A model generated the notes under the pieces. The model had not been told where the DNA came from and ran no database searches. It worked only from the letters and a program-made list of their open reading frames with translations. DNA of 64,000 nt from NCBI GenBank assembly GCA_023897205.1, contig JAHWDD010000002.1, forward strand, positions 4,588,001 to 4,652,000, given 5' to 3'. The position numbers and the translations under genes are program-made. Source of the stretch: Exophiala sp. HKRS030. Taxonomy: Eukaryota; Ascomycota; Eurotiomycetes; Chaetothyriales; Herpotrichiellaceae. Below, in pieces: positions 48,542 to 58,912 of the stretch (position 1 is its first letter; the number at the start of each line of letters is the position of its first letter).

Positions 48542-50914
48542 ATGAGTCTTCGCAAGCGTCGGGCTAGTGACGATGGTCAGCCTACAGCCAAATCTGCTCG
48601 CACCAAGACTTCGGACTCTCAACTTGATCAGGTCAAGATCTCTACCTAATATTGTCATCATTCTAATTTTAATAGCAGGAGATTACCGTTCCTTCTAACC
48701 TCTCAGAAGCCTATGGGGACTTCAAAATAGAGGTCAGGCTTAGATCCAAATCAAAGGCCGCCCGCAATGATCCAAAATTCACAAAGCCTCAACGTGACCT
48801 ATACCAAAAAATCCTCTTGGAGAAGTCGAACGGAGGACCACCTACTGCAGCGCATCGATTTGCAGCTTACCTAGCGGTTCGTAGTCCTAGCCCGTATCAC
48901 GTCGAAGATCAATCCGATAGCGAGGCGAAGATCACCCCGACACTGATCATGCTGGCAATTCTCACGGAAATGACACGCTTGAAAGGGCAGCCATCAGCAT
49001 CGAAGAAACCGGGAAACGTATCGGTGTAGCAGGGAGTCAACGAGACGATCTTATGATTGGCCTGGACGGCGAGCAGAGCGAAGGTGAGATGGAAAATGAA
49101 AGTGACGACAACGAATGTGAAATGAATTTCGAAGATGAAGATGCTGAATATGACAGCGAGGACGAATCCCGCTCCGAGGATGACCCGGATTTTGAGTTTG
49201 AGTGGCTAGAACCAATCGATGTCGATGCAACTTCTACATCAAAGCTCGACGACCATGGCAAGCCAGTGAGAGTTGCATACTGCCAGGCCAAGTTGATAAG
49301 AAGAGGCCGAATGTGCGATGATTTCTACGGACAGATGGAGCCGCCTTCAGAAGAGACATCAATGCTCGCGTTTGACCTGTTCAACCGGTACGGTCGACTG
49401 AGGCCTGAGTTTAAATCCCATCCAGTCCTCAAGGGAACCGGTGTCTGGGGTCAGGAACTGGATAGTGGGGACATACTGCTCATTGAAGTGGTCTTTGTCA
49501 ATAAAGAGTACCGCAGACAAGGGCTTGGCCGAAGGATGATTGAGTCGTTGTTGAAACTGGCCCGGGAGAAGACATGGTCATTCTTCGCTTTCGTTTGGCC
49601 AACCTTCTTGAAATTAAACGACCTTAGGCGAGAGTGGGACAGCTTGCTGGAAGATCCAGAAAGACATCAAATGGAAGAACGTGAGCATGATCGAGCCGTC
49701 AAGTTCCACAGATCTTTAGGATTTCGAAGGGTGGGATCCACGATCTGGTTTGCCTTGGCTCCAAACGTTGATCATCCTTCACACCAACTTACCTCGATGG
49801 AGGATTTCAACCCGCCAAAGGCGCCTCCGACATCTCTCCATCCCCTCTTGAGCCCGTTCCAGCAGATTAATGACCCTCCCCGTCCCGTCTCGACCTAATA
49901 CGAAACCCGCAGGCTCGCGAATCTCCAGATTTTGTCGGCGTCCTCCATAATTGTATGCAACGAAATGGTTTAGCGGACGCCTGTTGGATGAGTAAGGACA
50001 AATATGGTAACACAGTCCTGCATCTTGCTGCATTAATATTCAGCGTTGCGTGCGTTGAGTGGATTTTGAAGCAAGGCTTCGGAGCTCGGCTTCTTGAAAT
50101 GCGCAACAATCGAGGAGAGACTCCTCTCGAATTACTGGAATTCAAACTCGAAAAAGTCCGCACGCAAAAGGCCATCAATCTGTTAACTGCTCATGTCTCT
50201 GACCGATTTGAAGGATATGATGATAGTGCTGTCCGTTGTTTGATCTTGCTTAAAGGACTTGGGTCTGTGGAGTCCATTATGGAGCTCCAGGGTCCGCATG
50301 CCCTGCTGCGATTAGTTGGAGGATGCACGTGCGGACAATGTCTCGAAGGTTTTCTGAGTCCTAGAATGTCGTACGCTCTCCTATGTCAAGCTGAAATCGG
50401 ATACGACATGACCATCGATGACCTCGATCAGTCGTTGGGACCAGACTGGGTTGAAAATCAGGATCATTATCTCGGCTACTTGCCTTTGAGGGTGGTGAAC
50501 AATCTCAAGACAAACAAGTCCATGCGTGAGGGTTTTGCCAATCTCTGGCTGCACATTGCTACCTGTCTGAAGAGGGCGATCGTGCCTACCGCATCCAACG
50601 TGTTGAACATTGTTAGGTCTGCGAGCGAGTGGCCACCTGCTACCAGAAATTTTCTCCAAAGAGGAGGGACCGTGGAATCAGTGTTTCTGGCGATATGCAG
50701 AAATGCCATCGAGGAGGACGAGTGGGCGGGAAATGGAGAACACCAGGAAATGTTTTGCAATGAGATCTCAACCCTCCCTGAGTGTAGGAATGACCATGAG
50801 TTTGGTTATGTTAGTGGTATGTGCGGTTACAGGCGCATTTCTCTCAGAGGAAACAGGGACATGTGGGGCAATCGCCTTGATGAGGACGGAAACATTATCG
50901 ATTCGCGGCTGTAG
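48542..50914 (+). CDS. GNAT acetyltransferase-ankyrin protein, frame interrupted twice (broken gene or assembly error)
   Basis: Exon 1 (48542..48631) joins by a 47-nt intron (48632..48678) to a long exon running to 50914. Three frames cover it: 48679 to about 48924 (EVRLRSKSKAARNDPKF, RFAAYLAVRSP), then an acidic linker and GNAT domain to about 49875 (GDILLIEVVFVNKEYRRQGL, GRRMIESLL, acetyl-CoA loop QGLGRR), then an ankyrin-type part to 50914 (DKYGNTVLHLAALIFSVACV, NNRGETPLELLEF, CGQCLEGFLSPRM). One added base near 48924-48925 (GG) and one near 49874-49881 (C runs) would make a single protein of about 775 residues. Fusions of a GNAT domain with C-terminal ankyrin repeats are seen in filamentous fungi, supporting one gene. 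If the breaks are real it is a recent pseudogene. Substrate unknown. Confidence 0.72.
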
Positions 50915-51255
50915 CTGCCTCGCGAGCTGGTATAGTGCTCGATGGGGGTTTTCGTGGAGCACAGGGCAAGGCGCGCTTCCTACTCTTATTGATATTCGAC
51001 ACCTTTATCGTACAAATCCGAAGGTCTACCTTCGTTCGTGGTTATGGAAGATCGCCATTCGATCAAGGCCGATGGTAGAATCTGCGTGAGAGGAACAATA
51101 TTGTAAGGGCAAGCGCTCGCAGTACGGAGTAGGCGTTTAATGAAACACAAGCTGCATCTCAATTCTACACTACAATGGCAAGGATAGCTCTTTGCTCCTT
51201 CTCCTCTCCTTGTCCTTGAGACTTTGGAATATCTTCACACCGTTCTTCTGTCAAA
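50915..51255. other. Intergenic
   Basis: Short spacer between two plus-strand ankyrin-type genes. It contains a TACGGAGTA copy at 51123-51131 and likely the promoter of the downstream gene. Confidence 0.5.
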
Positions 51256-52943
51256 ATGCGCACATTTCACGAATTGCCCGAGCATGTATTATATGATACA
51301 ATTTCCCTGGTTGTAGATTTCACGCAATCCAAAGGCTGGCAGTTATCGTTAAGATTGGTCAATCGTAAGTACGACGGAAATCTCCGCTTGGCTCTCACCA
51401 ATACAACTAGCCTGATGTAGGCCGGTTCAATGAAGCTGTGCTCCATGTCTACTACTTGCGGCAAAGACTTGCGGCATCTGATGGAGACCACTCATTCGAT
51501 TGCATTAATCCATGTCACAATCAGTTCTGCCGAAGACTGGAGGCTTCCCAGCGGAAACAAATCTACGCGGCGCGCTTCAACTTCCAGAGCTTGCTCGCGA
51601 GCCGAGACCTAGCTGCTGACGCCATATTCGCTCATCAGCTCCTGCAGCAGTGGAAAGCGGCACTTACGACGTTGCGAGGAGCAGAGAGCCTTGAACGGCT
51701 CGATCTAGACCAAGTCCGGTTCTACTCAATCTGCAGCGACAATCCGATCTTTAATGATGTTCCCAGCGCGATTCTGTCCACGGCGGTTCATTCTCACCTG
51801 GGACCACAATTTTTATCAGTGCTGGTCCAAAGTAAATGGAATCTCTATCTTACAGATCGCTATCATGTCGAACCTCCCGCGTTCTGGGTGGCTCTGAGTG
51901 CATGCGTGCTTGGAGACCTCCGACTGTTTGAGGCATACAGAAGCAAACTGACGCTACTTGATGAGAATTCCTCAGCCTTCAGCCCTCCGGCTCAGTTCAT
52001 CACCTCACAGCTTTTCGCTTTGTTGAACGTGGCGATAAAGCATGCCAAACTCGGCATTGTCAGTCGTTTACTTGAACAACACCCAAACCTAGTATCAAAG
52101 GTACACACCAACTATGCATCTCTGCAAGCTGCCATTTTTTCCAACAACATCGAAGTCCTGAAAGCTCTACTTGTGTATACGCCGAATTTACCCGACTTGC
52201 TGACTGATGCCTTGAGTCGTTGCAGCACTTTTCTCACTCGGTCTAGCAGCGGTACAGAGACTATCAGATTATTGACACGGCATTTCAGCCCACTTTCTGC
52301 AGAAGCGCGTACTTGGTTGATCATGCATTCATGTGCAGTAGGCGACACGGCGCTCTTGGAAGAGTTCTCGAAAACGGAATCGCTCTTCAGTAATCGGATT
52401 TACGACGCTAGCGGTCTAATACCAACATACGTCCATTTCGCTATCCGCTGCGGCAATGTTGATACCTTGCGCTTCTTGCTCGATCATCGAGTTCTTGAAA
52501 ATCAGAATCCACAATCATTGAGAATGGCGACGGAACAGGCTCTGTCATTCAACCAGATAGAATGCTATCGAGAACTGTACCAGCGGGTGGAGATATCTCA
52601 GTCGGCACGCTACTTCGAGTATCTCACTTGGGCAGACAACGCAGAAGATGTCATGACCGAGTTTATCCGTAAATACGGGAGCCTCATTTTTGAACCGTTA
52701 GGGGATCCGGACGATCTAGTGCCACCGCTTGCTCAAAGAGCACTGTGGAAAGCTATACAACGACTCAGAGCTGGAAACGTCCAGTTTCTCCTCGATGCGG
52801 GAGTAAGCGTGTTCCCGTGGACGAAGTACAAGGACCCTTTTGAGGTCCCTTGGCCATATTTCAATCAGAACCGAGATGCGTTCCTCCGCACTCAAGCGGT
52901 GCTTGATTCTTTTGACTTACCAAAGTTAAGGATAATTGTGTGA
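51256..52943 (+). CDS. F-box-like/ankyrin-like repeat protein
   Basis: Exons 51256..51364 and 51421..52943 (56-nt intron) give 1632 nt, 543 residues. The start MRTFHELPEHVLYDTISLVV followed by WQLSLRLVNRRFNEAVL resembles an F-box (L-P-x-x-h...L..V.r.f). The body has helix pairs of ankyrin type: FALLNVAIKHAKLGIVSRLL, ASLQAAIFSNNIEVLKALLV, YVHFAIRCGNVDTLRFLLDH and ALWKAIQRLRAGNVQFLLDA. F-box proteins connect targets to SCF ubiquitin ligases; that role is inferred. It lies directly after the GNAT-ankyrin gene on the same strand, suggesting a local group of ankyrin genes. Confidence 0.82.
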
Positions 52944-53220
52944 GGCGGAAGCTTGTTCGAATGGCCATACCAGCTATACTTTACTCGGATAGCGAGCTGG
53001 AAGACTGAGTAGGTGGAGATGTCGCGGTGATTCAATCAGGAGTTCAAATCCGCTTGTGAATCTTGCATGACGGTAGAAGCAAGATCTAAAGTGCATCAAG
53101 ACGCAAGAGCAATATGGAGCTATTCATAGTCGTGGTTGAAACAATGTCACTTTATTTTCGAGCTGCTGTGAAAATCCTCCTCGATTTTACCCGGCCTTCT
53201 TGGACGCGTCGAGATTCCGG

Positions 53221-54382
53221 TCATAAAAACAGTGGCTTCTCACCCCTTTTCGCTCGCCACGAGTTCGTCGACCGCATCAAATCCTCACAACCCACAATCG
53301 TCCAGCCCCATTTCTTCGCGAATCCCGGTGAAACCTCCCAGCCCGCAGGAGTACACGGATCATCCCAGACGATCAAACCGTGAGGACCGGTTGAACTGTC
53401 CCAAAATCCCTGAATGTCTGTACACAGTTCCTCGTCATCCCATTCATTTCCAGCTTTGACGAGATTGTCTCTCATGACAGGTGAAGGGAAAATATCCAGC
53501 CACGGATGATGGATACCTGTCTTCTGGAGAGCTGTGGGGCGTAGGCTGGGCGGTAAACGTGCTTCGTCAATTCCAGGGGTTTCACCAGTCCCAGTAGCTC
53601 GATCGAGGAAGAGGGAGATGGAATCGTCTTCCATGGTTTTCCAGTCTATGCCGAGGATGAGCATGTTGTTTATGAAGGCGCGATAGACGTTGACGCGAGT
53701 GAGGGTCAACAGGTGACTAGCCATAGGGTTACCACCGACATAACTACGATGGAATTCACCGAGATATTGAAACAGTGCTTTTCTTTTCTGCTCCGATGGA
53801 TGTCTCGCTGCGAGTGATAGCGCTCGATCGAGCAGGTTCGAGGAAAGAATATCATGGGAAAGCTGTCCCTGATTGTCGTAAGACTCGGAAGGCAGTCTCA
53901 GAGATCTCGAGGAAGCAGACGAGCAATTGAAAAGCGTTGTGACAAAGCCTGAATCTTGACGAGGATGGACTGGCAAAGATACTGCCGTCCTGAGCTTCCT
54001 CCGTTCTCCTGTGGATGGTCAGTTTCTGTACAAAGTCACTGAGCAAGATTACTCCGACAATGCACAACAAAGATCGCCATGGATATCTGTCGGACGTCGC
54101 TTGGGCAGAGCTTGCACGTAAGCTCCACAACATCCAAAACCGAGGGGACAGGCGTAAAAGCAAGAGCAACAATACAGCAATGGGCTTTGCTGGGGATCAA
54201 TGGTTGCACTTACGCCATAGTCTTTGATTCAAACGATTTTGCCTCTTTCGACGCTCCGCCGAGCTACTCAAGCCTGACCAGTCGTCGGCAGAAGATAGTG
54301 TAGGGTTTGCAACGATGACAGCATAGCGTATGAGCTGCTCGTCGCCAACTGGCGCCTGTGCCGTGTCCATTATCTGAAGCAC
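53221..54382 (-). CDS. bZIP-type transcription factor with DUF3425 domain
   Basis: Exon 1 (54382..54214) contains SSSAERRKRQNRLNQRLW, a fungal bZIP-like basic region. A 205-nt intron (54213..54009) joins it to RERRKLRTAV in exon 2 (54008..53221); total 957 nt, 318 residues (314 from the second ATG). The C-terminal 200 residues are DUF3425: NVYRAFINNMLILGIDW, LPPSLRPTALQ, HHPWLDIFPSPVMRDNLV, WEVSPGFAKKWGWTIVGCED. Family members are fungal nuclear regulators, mostly uncharacterised. A clear leucine zipper is not visible. The intron is long and the exact splice is my best in-frame choice. Confidence 0.85.
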
Positions 54383-54881
54383 CTATTTGCCATGAAACGA
54401 GATGATCAACGACACCGTTGAGCTGTCCTGTTATTGTATAGAACCAAGAGGCTGCTTAAGCCATGACTGTAATGACGATAGTTGTTTCCGAGATCAGGTG
54501 GATTTGACACTTATGCAGGCTGCTTACGCGCTAAAATTGAGTCTGCGAATAGGAGTTTCCGTCTACCTAACCTTAATTTTTGGTTTCTCTGGAAAGGCAC
54601 CTTCCTGATGCCTTCATTGCTTCTAAATTCAACAACATCGAATCGAAGAAAGGGAGGTTTTTTCTCGAGGCACCTTGATGTGTCTGCTAGTGCCGTCTTT
54701 ATGTCCGCTTCTTCATGATGCCATGGTATATTCAAATCGGAGACAAGCACAATGTCCGTGACATTTTGAAGTATAAGTAAGTGATGTTCTCCAGTTGATT
54801 TCAAGGGCCTCTTTATCTTTCCATCATCAACATCTTTCATCCCGTTGCGTGAGTCCCAAGCATATATCTCACAAAATCAAC
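54383..54881. other. Divergent intergenic region between bZIP factor and aldo-keto reductase
   Basis: The two genes are transcribed away from each other across about 500 bp, so they may share regulatory sequence. No specific site is recognised. Confidence 0.5.
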
Positions 54882-56027
54882 ATGTCCAACACTCCAGCAA
54901 AAGCTCTTCTTGGACGCTATCGCCAGCTCGCTCCGAATGCATCTGTCAGGGTCTCCCCATTATGTCTCGGTGCAATGACTTTTGGTGGAAGAAATCAGGC
55001 TCGTTATGGCCAATGTAGTAGGGAAGACGCCAATTCGATTTTGGATTCATTCTATGAAAGTGGAGGCAATTTCATCGACACGGCCAACGGGTATCAAGAT
55101 GGCCAGTCCGAGGTCTGGGTTGGAGAATGGATGGCCGCTCGAGGAAATCGGGATGAGATTGTGCTGGCCACAAAGTACACTTCTCCCTTCAAGACGCATG
55201 AAAAGGACAAAATTCAAGCAAATTATGGGGGAACTGGTTCAAAGTCGATGAAGATCTCTCTTGAGGCATCGCTTCGAAACCTGCAGACCACTTACATCGA
55301 TCTCTTCTATGTCCACTGGTGGGACTATGCGACGTCCATTCCGGAACTGATGCACAGCCTCAATGACCTAGTCGTTGCTGGAAAGGTTCTGTATTTGGGT
55401 ATTTCAGATACACCTGCTTGGGTCGTTTCCAAAGCCAACCAGTACGCCCGTGATCATGGACTCCGACCATTCTCGGTCTACCAAGGAATGTGGAATGCTT
55501 CCATGCGTGACTTCGAGCGAGATATCATTCCGATGTGTTTTGATGAAGGTATGGGTATGTGTCCATACGGTACACTCAACCAAGGACGATTCCAAACAGT
55601 TGAAGGATACAAACAACGTGAAAAGAAGTCTGATGGCCGGAATTTCATTCCTTTATCGTCCCGCGACAGGCAGGTTGCAGGTGTGCTTGAAAAAGTATCA
55701 AATGACAAAGGTGTCACTCTCCTACAAGTCGCACTGGCGTATGTGATGCACAAGTCACCTTATGTGTTTCCTTTGATTGGAGCGAGGAAGCTGGAGCATC
55801 TGACCGGGGTCATTCCGGGTGTGGGCGTGTCGCTATCTGTCGAAGAGATTGAAGAGATTGAAAGTGCGTACGAGTTTGATCATGGGTTTCCCCATACTTT
55901 CTTGAGCGGGACGCTATTCGATCATTCCAAGCCAAGGCAAGCTTCGAAGCCTTCAGAGGTCGGCTTAACCAAGACCTTTGGACAGTTTGACTGGGTGGAT
56001 TCGGTGCGACCAATCTCTCCAAAATAG
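54882..56027 (+). CDS. Aldo-keto reductase (aryl-alcohol dehydrogenase-like)
   Basis: A single exon from ATG 54882 (context TCAACATG) encodes 381 residues; an in-frame ATG at 54795 lies in the leader and lacks family similarity. The AKR tetrad is visible: Asp and Tyr in FIDTANGYQDGQSE (about D66, Y71), Lys in LATKYT (about K98) and His in DLFYVHWWDY (about H145). VSPLCLGAMTFGG begins the barrel, and VFPLIGARKLEHL near the end is the NADPH-binding segment. The closest type is yeast AAD/fungal NorA-like aryl-alcohol dehydrogenases, NADPH-dependent reductases of aromatic aldehydes. The substrate is unknown. It is divergent from the bZIP-DUF3425 gene. Confidence 0.93.
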   Translation: MSNTPAKALLGRYRQLAPNASVRVSPLCLGAMTFGGRNQARYGQCSREDANSILDSFYESGGNFIDTANGYQDGQSEVWVGEWMAARGNRDEIVLATKYTSPFKTHEKDKIQANYGGTGSKSMKISLEASLRNLQTTYIDLFYVHWWDYATSIPELMHSLNDLVVAGKVLYLGISDTPAWVVSKANQYARDHGLRPFSVYQGMWNASMRDFERDIIPMCFDEGMGMCPYGTLNQGRFQTVEGYKQREKKSDGRNFIPLSSRDRQVAGVLEKVSNDKGVTLLQVALAYVMHKSPYVFPLIGARKLEHLTGVIPGVGVSLSVEEIEEIESAYEFDHGFPHTFLSGTLFDHSKPRQASKPSEVGLTKTFGQFDWVDSVRPISPK

Positions 56028-56413
56028 CAGTAATCACCTCCGGCTTCTGGCGAGGATGACTAGATTTGGCAGTTGCCAGTACAGCATGGACTGATGTCCC
56101 AAACTATCATGTTACATAGTTGAAATCATTAGTGGCATGTATTCGGAGTCTTCTCCATGAAACATTTAGTGGCATATGGAGTTACATGTATACAGTGGAG
56201 GTGCCGAGGCTTCTTGAGAGTGGTACACAACCCCTCACGATGATGATCCATCTGACACGAGAATTGGCCCCAACCTCGAGAGATTCTTGATTACACGCGG
56301 ATCAAGTGAAAAGATAAAAGATAAAAGTCATCTTTGGAGTGCAAGAACTTGGCCAACGATGATGTAAAATTCAACCACGAAGAGCACAACAAGCAACAAG
56401 ACAACCCCAGAGC
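56028..56413. other. Intergenic
   Basis: Terminator side of the reductase and promoter side of the next gene, same strand. Nothing recognisable. Confidence 0.45.
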
Positions 56414-57370
56414 ATGGCCGATTTCAGACTTTATTCCGGAGCGACAGAGAAACGTCCTCTCCCATCGGACCCAACGACACGGGCTGACATCGAGCACGTA
56501 CTCGAACACGGCTACGTGATCCTTCCAGACGTATTCACCAAAGCAGAAGCCAAAGAAGCACGGGATGAGATCATCCGATTGCTGGGCCACGACCCTCTCG
56601 GCGGGCGAAACAGCTTCGAAGGCCTCAAGACCAACCGCATCTATTCCTTGCTCAACAAGACACGGGTGTTTGACAAGTTCACCATCCTATCGCGAGTGCT
56701 GGCATTGAACGATTACTTCCTCGACCCGGGATACCTGTTGTCGGCGTTCCACACTATCTCCATTAATCCGGGCGAGAAGGCTCAGGGCTTACATCATGAC
56801 GATGGATATATCCAGTTCCCACGGCCCAGGGCGCCGTTTGGAGCGGCGATCATGGTGGCTTTGGATGAGTATACGGCGGAAAATGGTAAGCTCACCCATT
56901 CTACACTTTTTCTTCCTGACTTGGACCATTTTGACTTGATATTTTCAACAGGTGCAACGCGAATTATCCCCGGCTCACATACCTGGGGCAGCGACCGGAA
57001 AGGCACACCGGAAGAAACAATACCAGCCTTATGCCCCGAAGGTGGAGTGGTGTATTTCATCAGCACGCTGTGGCACGGCGGAGGAGCCAACGTGTCCAAC
57101 CGGCCTCGTCAGAGCGCCACAGTGCAATACTGCAATCCGTACATCCGACCAATCGAGAGTCAGATCCTAGCAGTAGATCCGAGGAAATTGGACAGCATCC
57201 ATCCGCGGATCGTCGAGCTGATGGGATATAAGCACATGGAGCCGTTCATGGGATATGCCGATGGAATGGGACCGCGCAGGGCGGCGAGGAGGATGGTCAG
57301 ATGGCTGCAGCACGAGGTCGATGAGCACCCGCCGACTTTTGCCCATGAGGCTAGGGAGGCTAAGATGTGA
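56414..57370 (+). CDS. Phytanoyl-CoA dioxygenase family (Fe(II)/2-oxoglutarate) protein
   Basis: Exons 56414..56885 and 56952..57370 give 891 nt, 296 residues. The 66-nt intron (GTAAGC to CAACAG) is a multiple of three and lacks an in-frame stop, but splicing it gives the family sequence AENGATRIIPGSHTWG. The iron ligands are in GLHHDDGYIQFP (HxD, about 126-128) and STLWHGGGANVS (about His199). DGYVIL-like EHGYVILPDVF at the N-terminus is typical of PhyH proteins. Members hydroxylate acyl-CoAs or many small molecules, including in secondary metabolism. The C-terminus shows no PTS1, so the peroxisomal phytanoyl-CoA role is not supported. Confidence 0.92.
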   Translation: MADFRLYSGATEKRPLPSDPTTRADIEHVLEHGYVILPDVFTKAEAKEARDEIIRLLGHDPLGGRNSFEGLKTNRIYSLLNKTRVFDKFTILSRVLALNDYFLDPGYLLSAFHTISINPGEKAQGLHHDDGYIQFPRPRAPFGAAIMVALDEYTAENGKLTHSTLFLPDLDHFDLIFSTGATRIIPGSHTWGSDRKGTPEETIPALCPEGGVVYFISTLWHGGGANVSNRPRQSATVQYCNPYIRPIESQILAVDPRKLDSIHPRIVELMGYKHMEPFMGYADGMGPRRAARRMVRWLQHEVDEHPPTFAHEAREAKM

Positions 57371-58912
57371 CACACCTGGGATGGAGTAGTAAGCAGTGGT
57401 CACTAGTGGTCAGTGACTCAGCTGGGCTGGCGTGAGGGTTGTGCGCAGACGCAGACAAGACCGGACAGCCTTGTTGGTTGTTTTGTGTGGCCTTGTCTGT
57501 TTCCGGCCAAGGCTCTGACAGTCATCCCTTTGTGGATTAGTCAGGATTCAGCCTGGCACGTGTCACAATGACGTAGTCTCACGCACACTAAACTTGGGAC
57601 TGGCGTGGACTGGATGAATAAAATGCCTCTTAGTGAGAAAGATTTGGTTATAGCGTCTTGGCATGTCAGCCTCTGACGAATAGCAGAAGCGCCTCCTCGC
57701 AGAACTACGAGCCTAAGGAGCCCCCGGAGCCCCCAGTTGGTTCCTTAGGCCCTAATCTTTAACTGGAGCAGAGCCTCGAGGTGTTTCTGCTGTCATATCC
57801 ACAGTTTGAAGGAACGTACTCCGTACAAAGCTTGAAGAGACAAGCACATTCAGATATCTTGAGTCGTTGTAAGTTGTGGATTCCAGACGTGATGATTGTC
57901 AATTCCACGGGTGATCTCTACGATCTGAGGACATGAAAGCCCATGAATCGTACTCGCAAACCACTAATTGTCTACTAGTAGCTAGGTCGACTTCCCCGTA
58001 CTCTGCTTCCCGTTAAACGGATTTCCAATTCTTGACCTAGTCGGCTTTGGCAGGCTTTGGCAGGCTTTGGCAGGCTTTGGCACCCTTTAGCAGGATTGGC
58101 ATCTGTCAAGACTCGACGCAGATTGGTTCGCCTGCTCGAGTTTGTCATCTCCAAGGCCTGACTCAGCATTAAATGCCTAGGATCTGGAAATCCGCGTAAT
58201 TCGATCCCCACTGCCACTGCACCTGGACCTACAGAATCTCGGGGGCGTGTTATGGGGTGTTATAGGTATCCTTGTAGGCATCCTAGGCGGTTGGTCTTTA
58301 ACTAACCTCGCCCCAAGGCACCCACCTGATCATGAAACACACCCATCCACGCTCAAATCAGAACTCCGTCGCCTTTCAAGCTACTGTTACTACTGACCTT
58401 GTCCACCAACTGACAACCTCCAACCATGAATCAATCCAAGATCGCCGCCAGCCACCCGCCATCGCCGCTACCTACGATTCCACGACAACCAATCTGATTC
58501 TCACGCCTCCAGAAAACTACTCACTGCTCACTGATCACTCAGTAACTAGGGCCTCGGGAGTCAGACCTTGGTCGATATTCTTACGCATTCAACTCATCAT
58601 TTCCTCTCACCTCCCTCACCTCGATATCATATGTGAGACTATACCCATATTTTGTCTGTCCCACTCTGACGCACTTTTTCAACGTCCAAAGTCCGTGCTG
58701 TCTCTGTTTTGTTCGGGTTTCCGGCTTTGCTATCGCGAATTCGTGATCTGCATTGCCTCGCGTCGGGCCCTCAAACTCTTCAGCTGCATTCCCATTCTAT
58801 CCTCATCCTCGTCCTTATCCTCATCGCCTCCTAGATCATTTCCGATTCAACAGATCACAAAAAACAATGATCTTGGCTTGATATCAACCATAATAGACGT
58901 CTGCCAAGTATC
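57371..58912. other. Intergenic, 1.5 kb, with long leader of the DUF2985 gene
   Basis: It contains a TACGGAGTA copy in reverse at 57827-57835 and a 10-bp tandem repeat (58041-58090). A 232-codon frame at 58332-59030 overlaps the next gene in another frame, is low in complexity and lacks a domain; I treat it as leader sequence. Confidence 0.5.
58041..58090. repeat. 10-bp tandem repeat, unit CAGGCTTTGG
   Basis: Three exact copies (58051-58080) are flanked by a near copy on each side. Confidence 0.85.

Noticed and set aside
48878..48921. A 44-nt intron (GTTCGT...GATAG) to restore frame in the GNAT-ankyrin gene
   Set aside because: The donor is very unusual and the removed segment continues a natural acidic/basic linker; a single missing G next to 48924 explains the frame more simply, though transcripts could decide otherwise.
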